Positions 56,134 to 64,000 of a DNA stretch of 64,000 bases are shown piece after piece. The notes below the pieces were generated by a model. It was not told where the DNA came from and did no database searches. It was given only the letters and a program-made list of their open reading frames with translations. A program made the translations under genes and the position numbers. The number at the start of each line of letters is the position of its first letter. Position 1 is the first letter of the stretch. The DNA comes from Pusillimonas minor (GTDB lineage Bacteria > Pseudomonadota > Gammaproteobacteria > Burkholderiales > Burkholderiaceae_B): NCBI RefSeq assembly GCF_014237865.1, contig NZ_JACJUU010000011.1, positions 1-64,000 on the forward strand, in the 5' to 3' direction.

Positions 56134-59100
56134 GTGTCCTATCCCAAGTTGCCCTATCCTTTGTCGTCTTACACTCATGGCGCCGAGTTCGTCCGTTTGC
56201 TCGCGTCCCGCATTCTGGTCCTCGATGGCGCCATGGGGACAATGATCCAGCGATACAAACTGTCCGAACAAGACTTTCGGGGCGAGCGCTTTGCCGATCA
56301 CTCCAGCGACGTCAAGGGCGACAACGAGCTGTTGTCATTGGTGCGGCCCGACATCATTCTCGAGATTCACCGCCAGTACCTCGAGGCCGGCTCCGATGTT
56401 ATTGAAACCAATACCTTTGGCGCCACGTCAATTGCCCAGGGCGACTACGGCCTGCCTGGTCTGGCCTACGAACTGAACCTCGAGTCGGCGCGGCTGGCGC
56501 GTCAGGCCTGCGACGAGTTCAGCACACCCGACAAACCCCGGTTTGTGGCCGGCGCACTGGGGCCTCAACCTAAAACCGCTTCTATTTCGCCCGATGTCAA
56601 CGACCCGGCGGCCCGTAATGTGACGTTCGACGAGCTGCGTGTGGCTTACACCGAACAGCTTGAGGGCTTGCTCGATGGCGGGATTGACATCGTCCTGATC
56701 GAAACCATTTTCGACACGCTGAATGCCAAGGCAGCGATTTTTGCCGTCGAAAGCGTTTTCGAGGCGCGCGGCGTGCGCTTGCCCGTCATGATTTCGGGCA
56801 CGGTAACCGATGCGTCCGGTCGTATTTTGTCCGGCCAAACCGTCGAGGCCTTCTGGAATTCGGTTCGTCACGCCCGCCCGGTTACGGTTGGCCTGAACTG
56901 CGCGTTGGGTGCGGCGCTCATGCGCCCCTACGTGGCCGAATTGTCAAAGGTGTGCGACACCTACGTTTGCGTTTATCCCAATGCCGGTTTGCCCAACCCC
57001 ATGGCCGAAACCGGTTTCGACGAAACCCCCGAAGACACCTCATCGTTGCTGCGCGAATTTGCAACGGCGGGTTTGGTCAATATGGTGGGCGGCTGCTGCG
57101 GGACGACGCCCGACCACGTCCGCGCCATTGCCGACCGTGTTAAAGACCTGCCCGTGCGGCAGGTGCCCGAGATCCCCGTCATGACGCGGTTGTCCGGGCT
57201 TGAAGCCCTGAATTTCGACGAAAACGCGCTGTTTATCAACGTGGGCGAGCGCACCAACGTGACCGGCAGCAAAATGTTCTTGCGGCTGATTCGCGAAGAA
57301 AAATACGACGAAGCGCTGGCCGTGGCGCGTCAGCAGGTCGAGAACGGTGCGCAAATCATCGACATCAACATGGACGAGGCCATGTTGGACTCGGTCTCGT
57401 GCATGCGCCGGTTCCTGAATATGGTGGCGTCCGAGCCCGATATCTCCCGCGTGCCCATCATGATCGACAGCTCGAAATGGGAAGTCATCGAGGCCGGGCT
57501 GAAGTGCGTGCAGGGCAAGGCGGTCGTCAATTCTATCTCCATGAAAGAAGGGGTCGATGCGTTTCTGGCGCAGGCACGCCTGTGCCGCAAGTATGGTGCC
57601 GCGGCCGTTGTCATGGCTTTCGACGAAAAAGGTCAGGCCGACACGCTTCAGCGCCGTATCGACATTTGCGGGCTGGCGTACAAGCTGCTGGTTGAAGAGG
57701 TTGGTTTCCCGCCCGAAGATATTATTTTCGACCCCAACGTTTTTGCCATTGCCACCGGTATCGAAGAGCACAACCACTACGCGGTCGACTTCATCGAGGG
57801 CACGCGCTGGATTACCCAGAACCTGCCCCATGCCCGTGTGTCGGGTGGCGTGTCCAACGTCAGTTTCTCGTTCCGGGGTAACGAGGCGGTTCGCGAAGCC
57901 ATTCATACGGTATTCCTGTATTACGCCATCCAGGAAGGCATGACGATGGGGATCGTCAACGCCGGCCAGCTGGGTGTTTATCAAGATATCGACAAGCGTT
58001 TGCTCGATCTGATCGAAGACGTAGTGCTTGACCGCCAGACGCCGCTGGGCAAGGTCGATGACGCCGATACGCGCACGCCGACCGAGCGCCTGGTCGAGTA
58101 CGCCGAGACCGTCAAAGGCGCGGGCACGAAAAGAGAAGAAGATCTGACGTGGCGTCAGAACCCGGTCGAGCAACGATTGAGCCACGCGCTGGTGCACGGC
58201 ATTACAACGTTCATTGTTGAAGATACCGAAGAGGTCCGCCAGAAAATCGCCGATCAAGGCGGCCGACCCATTCAGGTTATCGAAGGGCCGTTGATGGACG
58301 GCATGAATGTGGTGGGTGACCTGTTTGGCGCCGGCAAGATGTTCCTGCCGCAAGTGGTCAAGTCTGCCCGGGTCATGAAGCAGGCGGTTGCGCACCTGGT
58401 GCCTTTTATTGAAGAAGAAAAGCGCCAGATTGCTGCTGCAGGTGGTGACGTACGCGCCAAGGGCAAAATCGTCATGGCGACGGTTAAGGGTGACGTACAC
58501 GATATTGGCAAAAACATCGTTACGGTTGTGCTTCAGTGCAACAACTTCGAAGTCGTCAATATGGGCGTGATGGTGCCTTGTGCCGAAATTCTGGCCAAAG
58601 CCAAAGAAGAGAACGCCGACATGGTCGGGCTGTCTGGCCTGATTACTCCAAGCCTTGAAGAAATGGCTTACGTGGCGTCCGAAATGGAGCGTGACGACTA
58701 CTTCCGTAGCCGGAAAATGCCTTTGCTGGTGGGCGGTGCAACCACCAGCCGGGTGCATACCGCCGTAAAAATTGCGCCCAATTACAGCGGGCCGGTAATT
58801 TATGTGCCCGATGCCAGCCGGTCGGTGGGTGTCGCCACCAACCTGATGTCTGACCAAAGTCAGGTTTATCTCGATGACCTGGCCAAAGAGTACGACCAGG
58901 TTCGCGAGCGCCACGCCAACCGCAAAGAAACGCCCATGGTCAGCATTGCGCAGGCGCGGGCCAACAAGCCGGTAATCGACTGGTCGGCGTATACGCCGCC
59001 GCGTCCCAAGTTTATTGGGCGTCGCGCTTTCAAAAACTACGACCTGGCCGAGCTGGCGCGCTACATCGACTGGACGCCGTTCTTCCAGACCTGGAGCCTG

Positions 59101-59913
59101 TTCGGGCAGTACCCCGCCATTTTGCAAGACAAGGTGGTGGGCGAACAGGCCCAAAAAGTCTTTGCCGAAGGGCAGGCCATGTTGCGCAAAATTATCGACG
59201 GCCGCTGGCTGACGGCCAACGGCGCAGTGGCGTTTTACCCGGCCAATACGGTCAATGACGACGATATCGAAATCTACACCGACGAAAGCCGCAGTGAAGT
59301 GTTGTTTACCTGGCGCAATGTTCGCCAGCAAGGCGTCAAGCGCGAGGGCGTCGACAACAAATGCCTGGCCGACTTCATTGCGCCCAAGTCGTCGGGCGTG
59401 GCCGATTACATTGGCATGTTTGCGGTTACGGGCGGGTTGGGTATTGAAAAATGGGAAGCCGAATTCGAGAAGCAGAACGACGATTATTCGGTCATTATGA
59501 TCAAGGCATTGGCCGACCGTTTCGCCGAGGCCTTTGCCGAGTGCCTGCATGCCCGGGTTCGTACCGACTTATGGGGCTATGTGCCTGCCGAAGCCCTCGA
59601 CAACGAGGCCATGATTGCCGAGAAATATCAGGGTATTCGCCCCGCACCGGGCTACCCGGCTTGCCCGGAACACATCATCAAAAAAGAGCTGTTCCAAGTG
59701 CTCGATGCTGACGATATCCAGATGCAGCTGACTGACAGCTACGCCATGTATCCGGCGTCCAGTGTGTCGGGTTTCTATTTCAGCCACCCGCAGTCGCAGT
59801 ATTTCAATGTGGGCAATATTGGTGCCGACCAATTAGCCGACTACGTTCAGCGCAGCGGCCGGCCAGAAGACGATGTACGTCGTACGTTGTCCAGTATTCT
59901 TGGGTTGAAGTAA
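56134..59913 (+). CDS. metH: Cobalamin-dependent methionine synthase
   Basis: Transfers a methyl group from methyltetrahydrofolate to homocysteine through B12. The 1259-residue full-length enzyme has the zinc-binding homocysteine domain (NCALGA and GGCCGTTP), the pterin-binding domain ([12 protein letters not shown] onward, near 370-640), the B12 domain with [11 protein letters not shown] (cobalt His about 790), and the C-terminal reactivation domain with ESxxMxP-like ending. Start is GTG at 56134; TTG at 56128 is in frame. TACAAT at 56088-56093 is a possible -10. No cobalamin or SAM riboswitch is visible in the 135-base upstream gap. Confidence 0.97.
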   Translation: MSYPKLPYPLSSYTHGAEFVRLLASRILVLDGAMGTMIQRYKLSEQDFRGERFADHSSDVKGDNELLSLVRPDIILEIHRQYLEAGSDVIETNTFGATSIAQGDYGLPGLAYELNLESARLARQACDEFSTPDKPRFVAGALGPQPKTASISPDVNDPAARNVTFDELRVAYTEQLEGLLDGGIDIVLIETIFDTLNAKAAIFAVESVFEARGVRLPVMISGTVTDASGRILSGQTVEAFWNSVRHARPVTVGLNCALGAALMRPYVAELSKVCDTYVCVYPNAGLPNPMAETGFDETPEDTSSLLREFATAGLVNMVGGCCGTTPDHVRAIADRVKDLPVRQVPEIPVMTRLSGLEALNFDENALFINVGERTNVTGSKMFLRLIREEKYDEALAVARQQVENGAQIIDINMDEAMLDSVSCMRRFLNMVASEPDISRVPIMIDSSKWEVIEAGLKCVQGKAVVNSISMKEGVDAFLAQARLCRKYGAAAVVMAFDEKGQADTLQRRIDICGLAYKLLVEEVGFPPEDIIFDPNVFAIATGIEEHNHYAVDFIEGTRWITQNLPHARVSGGVSNVSFSFRGNEAVREAIHTVFLYYAIQEGMTMGIVNAGQLGVYQDIDKRLLDLIEDVVLDRQTPLGKVDDADTRTPTERLVEYAETVKGAGTKREEDLTWRQNPVEQRLSHALVHGITTFIVEDTEEVRQKIADQGGRPIQVIEGPLMDGMNVVGDLFGAGKMFLPQVVKSARVMKQAVAHLVPFIEEEKRQIAAAGGDVRAKGKIVMATVKGDVHDIGKNIVTVVLQCNNFEVVNMGVMVPCAEILAKAKEENADMVGLSGLITPSLEEMAYVASEMERDDYFRSRKMPLLVGGATTSRVHTAVKIAPNYSGPVIYVPDASRSVGVATNLMSDQSQVYLDDLAKEYDQVRERHANRKETPMVSIAQARANKPVIDWSAYTPPRPKFIGRRAFKNYDLAELARYIDWTPFFQTWSLFGQYPAILQDKVVGEQAQKVFAEGQAMLRKIIDGRWLTANGAVAFYPANTVNDDDIEIYTDESRSEVLFTWRNVRQQGVKREGVDNKCLADFIAPKSSGVADYIGMFAVTGGLGIEKWEAEFEKQNDDYSVIMIKALADRFAEAFAECLHARVRTDLWGYVPAEALDNEAMIAEKYQGIRPAPGYPACPEHIIKKELFQVLDADDIQMQLTDSYAMYPASSVSGFYFSHPQSQYFNVGNIGADQLADYVQRSGRPEDDVRRTLSSILGLK

Positions 59914-59916
59914 ACC

Positions 59917-60759
59917 ATGGACGCCGAACCCCGGTCTTCGGCAGCGGCGTCCGATCATCCCCCGGGACAGGCCCGGCGACGTGCCTTGGGCGAGTTCCTG
60001 CGCAGCGTTCGGGCCCGGGTGACGCCGTCAAGTGTGGGGTTGCCCGCGGGCTTGCGGCGGCGCACGCCCGGGTTGCGCCGCGAAGAGGTGGCCCAGCTGG
60101 CGGGGATCAGCATCACCTGGTACACCTGGATCGAGCAAGGGCGCGACGTCTCCGTGTCGGCCCACGTCTGGGCGCGTCTGGCCGACGTGCTGCACATGAC
60201 GCGCGCCGAACGCCATTATTTGTTCGAGCTGGCCGAGTGCGCCGACCCTGACCACGGTAAAGAGGCTCCCGAAGAGTTGCCGGAAGGTTTGCAGGCATGC
60301 GTCGACAGCATTGTTGTGCCCGCTTACATTATTGACAGGGCCTGGAATGTGTTGGCTCGCAATGTACCGCTTGAACGGCTCTTTGGTGGTTGGCCCGGCG
60401 GCGAGGCCTCTCCCAATCTGTTGCGCTATATCTTTCTCGACCCTGCAGCGCTCGATTTGGTCGTCGATTGGGAAACGCGGGCGCGACGGGTTGTGGCCGA
60501 GTTTCGTGCCGACACGGTGGCGCATACCGACGCGCCCCAGATCAGCCGCCTGATAGATGCCTTGCTGGCCGCAAGCCCCACTTTTGCGCACTGGTGGACG
60601 CGGCAAACCGTGGTTGAACGCGAGGGCGGCCGGCGCGGGTTTTATCATCCTGACCTGGGCAAGGTCTTTTACCGGCAAATTACCTTCAACCTGGCGGTCC
60701 GGCCCGATTGCAAACTGGTGATGCTGCTGGAAGACGAGCCCACGCCAGGCGGCCGGTAA
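59917..60759 (+). CDS. XRE-type regulator with MmyB-like ligand-binding domain
   Basis: A 280-residue transcription regulator. The N-terminus has a helix-turn-helix (about 25-90, TPGLRREEVAQLAGISITWYTWIEQG), followed by a PAS-like MmyB ligand-binding domain (about 110-270, with IIDRAWNVLARN and FYRQITFNLAVRPD). Ligand and target unknown. It starts three bases after metH and converges on an MFS transporter gene 25 bases downstream, which it might control; that is inference from position. Confidence 0.87.
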   Translation: MDAEPRSSAAASDHPPGQARRRALGEFLRSVRARVTPSSVGLPAGLRRRTPGLRREEVAQLAGISITWYTWIEQGRDVSVSAHVWARLADVLHMTRAERHYLFELAECADPDHGKEAPEELPEGLQACVDSIVVPAYIIDRAWNVLARNVPLERLFGGWPGGEASPNLLRYIFLDPAALDLVVDWETRARRVVAEFRADTVAHTDAPQISRLIDALLAASPTFAHWWTRQTVVEREGGRRGFYHPDLGKVFYRQITFNLAVRPDCKLVMLLEDEPTPGGR

Positions 60760-60784
60760 AGCGCTTGCGGTTATTTCTTGCCGC

Positions 60785-62212
60785 TTATGGTCTTTTCTTT
60801 TGGTGTAGCTGTTCTGCGGCATTGGCGGGCAGGCGTATAAACGAAAAGAACGATAGTGCGGTAATGGCCCCGATAGCCGCAAATGCCCAGGCAACGTCGT
60901 CTTGCGCCAATGTTGCCGCGCCGCGGGCGTTCATGCTGATGTTCATGATCAGTGCCGCACAACCCACCCCAAGGCTTATTCCCAATTGCTGCGCCATGGC
61001 GGCGAATGTGCTGGCTTTGCTCATTTGTGCCGACGTGAGTTGGGCGTAGGTGAGTGTATTGACGGCCGTGAACTGCAGCGAGCGAAATACGCCGCCCACT
61101 GCCAGAATGGCGACCATGACCCAAAAGGGTGTTGAGGCCTCGAAAAACGCACAGGCTGCCGTGAAACCACCGGAGATCAGCGCATTTATCGTCAGCACTC
61201 TTTTATACCCGAAGGTTTCTATGACGCGCGTTGCAATGAACTTCATGAGCAGGGCGCCGGCGGCCCCTGTAAACGAAATCAGGCCTGCGGCGAAGGCCGA
61301 CATGTCGAAGGCGACTTGCAGCAAAATGGCCAGCAGGAAGGGGGTGGCGCCCACGGTGAACCGGCACAGGTTGCCGCCAAGCACCGATATGGCAAAAGAC
61401 GGGATACGCAGCAGGCTGAGGTCAAGGATGGGGTGGGGGTGATGGCGGGCATGCCACACATACAGCAAGCCGCAGCTTGCGCCGATGCTGATCAGCCCCA
61501 GGGTTTGCAGGCGCGTTGCGTCGGCGTTCCCGATGGACTCAAACCCCCACACCAATGTGGCCAGCGCAATGCCGCTAAGCATAAAGCCCAGCCAGTCCAG
61601 GCGCCGGGCGTGGGCGGGCAGGTCGGGGCGAATGTATTTCATAATCAAATAAATACCCAGCGCACCCACGGGGACGTTGATCAGGAATATCCAGTGCCAC
61701 GAGGCGTAGGTGACCAGAAAGCCGCCCAGGGGTGGCCCGATAATCGGGCCTAAAAGGGCCGGCATCGCCAGGAACGACATAGCCTTGAGCAGGTCTTCTT
61801 TTGGGGTGCGTTGCAGCATGATGATCCGGCCCACGGGTACCATCATGGCCCCGGCCAGCCCCTGAAACAACCGGGCGATGACCAGTTGCGGCAGATTTTG
61901 CGACAGCGCGCAGGCTACCGACGCGGCCGAAAACAGAACAATGGCCACAATGAATACTTTGCGGGCGCCGAAGCGTTCGCCCGCCCATCCGCTAATGGGC
62001 ACAAACACCGCCAGCGCCAGCAAATAGCTGGTGATGGCCACGTTCATTTTGACCGGCGTGGTATCAAGCGCCGCGGCCATGGCAGGAATGGCGGTTGCCA
62101 CGACGGTGGCGTCGAGCATTTGCATGAACAGGGCGCACCCCACAATGAACGGGATCATGCGTATGGCCGCGCGTTCGCGATTTGATAAGTGGGGGGAGGG
62201 TGTGCTGCTCAT
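60785..62212 (-). CDS. MFS multidrug-type transporter, DHA2 family
   Basis: A 475-residue integral membrane protein with about 14 hydrophobic segments. DHA2 signatures are FMQMLDATVVATAIPAM in the first helix, GWAGERFGARKVF in loop 2-3, RLFQGLAGAMMVPVGR, and GPIIGPPLGGFLVTYASW (motif C). Probably exports drugs or other small molecules by proton antiport. Convergent with the XRE-type regulator. Confidence 0.92.
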   Translation of the reverse strand: MSSTPSPHLSNRERAAIRMIPFIVGCALFMQMLDATVVATAIPAMAAALDTTPVKMNVAITSYLLALAVFVPISGWAGERFGARKVFIVAIVLFSAASVACALSQNLPQLVIARLFQGLAGAMMVPVGRIIMLQRTPKEDLLKAMSFLAMPALLGPIIGPPLGGFLVTYASWHWIFLINVPVGALGIYLIMKYIRPDLPAHARRLDWLGFMLSGIALATLVWGFESIGNADATRLQTLGLISIGASCGLLYVWHARHHPHPILDLSLLRIPSFAISVLGGNLCRFTVGATPFLLAILLQVAFDMSAFAAGLISFTGAAGALLMKFIATRVIETFGYKRVLTINALISGGFTAACAFFEASTPFWVMVAILAVGGVFRSLQFTAVNTLTYAQLTSAQMSKASTFAAMAQQLGISLGVGCAALIMNISMNARGAATLAQDDVAWAFAAIGAITALSFFSFIRLPANAAEQLHQKKRP

Positions 62213-62297
62213 GGGTAGATTCTAACTTTACCCGGCTGAAGTAAACTTGCGGGTTAAAGGCAATTTTGCGTGTCTGTTATTTTAGCGAGCCCAGGTT

Positions 62298-62486
62298 ATG
62301 GCCAAGAATTACGAATCTGAAATCACCCAGTTCCTCAAGCAGTTCAAACAAGCGCACCCCGATACCGAGCAGCGTCAGCGCGAGGGCCGGGCACGCTTGT
62401 GGGACAAGCATATCGACCCCGAGCTCCAAGAGCAGTTCAAAGCCGGGCGTGTTGTGCAGTCGGCCTACGTTTACCAAACTAAATAA
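62298..62486 (+). CDS. DUF3460 small protein
   Basis: A 62-residue hydrophilic protein, mostly helical and charged (NYESEITQFLKQFKQAHP, RLWDKHIDPE), of a family found in Burkholderiales next to scpA. Function unknown. It begins 85 bases after the divergent MFS start and is followed 5 bases later by scpA, so the two are probably cotranscribed. A TAAACT at 62242-62247 may be its -10. Confidence 0.85.
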   Translation: MAKNYESEITQFLKQFKQAHPDTEQRQREGRARLWDKHIDPELQEQFKAGRVVQSAYVYQTK

Positions 62487-62491
62487 GCCTG

Positions 62492-64000
<1,509 letters not shown>

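Noticed and set aside
57040-59550. 836-residue open frame on the minus strand opposite metH
   Set aside because: It is the antisense of a clear full-length MetH; long antisense open frames are common in G+C-rich coding DNA, and its translation shows no recognisable domain.

Overview
The window looks like an ordinary chromosomal stretch from a betaproteobacterium of the order Burkholderiales, most likely family Alcaligenaceae (relatives of Bordetella, Achromobacter, Pusillimonas). The reasons are moderately high G+C, gene content and gene order typical of that group (cysHDN; def-fmt-rsmB-DUF4390-ntrYX; DUF3683 giant dehydrogenase; ubiE-Tim44-like-ubiJ-ubiB; DUF3460-scpA-panC), and protein sequences of betaproteobacterial type. 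The assignment is inference from the sequence alone. No insertion sequence, prophage, CRISPR array, integron or tRNA gene was recognised. Coding density is very high and no gene-free gap exceeds about 250 bases.

Layout. 1-120: the 3' end of a 5S rRNA gene and the rRNA operon terminator. 242-4246: an RluA-type pseudouridine synthase, then an overlapping assimilatory sulfate operon cysH-cysD-cysN. 4290-6531: YggS-type PLP protein, an orphan amino-acid binding protein and a small membrane protein. 6559-12155: translation and nucleic-acid genes (dprA; def-fmt; rimO; rsmB). 12152-15793: DUF4390 protein and a NtrY-like kinase with a shortened NtrX-like regulator. 15811-19080: bioC, comF, trmL, gpsA. 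19082-24956: secB-grxC-rhodanese on one strand and gpmA-EnvC-like-ctpA-moeB on the other, a neighbourhood also found in enterobacteria. 25051-30044: a 5'-nucleotidase, argB, a TlpA-like thioredoxin, then dolP-diaA-yraN divergent from rsmI. 30041-37627: rlpA, then a long minus-strand run rapZ-hprK-ptsN-hpf and lptB-lptA-lptC-kdsC-kdsD. 37693-40410: apt, ilvA and a YqaA-like membrane protein. 40482-44426: a 1314-residue FAD/Fe-S dehydrogenase. 44452-46478: phoR-phoB. 46614-50792: ubiquinone genes ubiE, ubiJ, ubiB with a Tim44-like protein among them. 50913-52270: a di-iron ferritin-like protein and hldC. 52300-55998: thiG-thiD and pcm-tolC. 56134-59913: metH, followed by an HTH regulator and an MFS transporter. 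62298-64000: DUF3460 protein, scpA and the start of panC, cut by the window end.

How the genes work together. Sulfate assimilation goes from sulfate through APS (CysDN) directly to sulfite (CysH of the APS-reductase type). KdsD and KdsC supply KDO, HldC acts in heptose activation, and LptABC moves lipopolysaccharide to the outer membrane. EnvC-like, RlpA and CtpA bear on septal murein and periplasmic proteolysis. HprK, PtsN and RapZ belong to the regulatory phosphotransferase network. Def, Fmt, RimO, RsmB, TrmL, RsmI and the RluA-type enzyme modify initiator tRNA, nascent chains, ribosomal protein or RNA.

The window does not contain an obvious undescribed system. The most useful oddities are: the NtrX-like regulator that lacks the sigma-54 AAA+ domain together with the absence of rpoN from its usual place between lptB and hpf; the very large DUF3683 dehydrogenase; a Tim44-like secreted or membrane protein inside the ubiquinone cluster; and replacement of GpmM by GpmA within an otherwise conserved enterobacterial-type neighbourhood.
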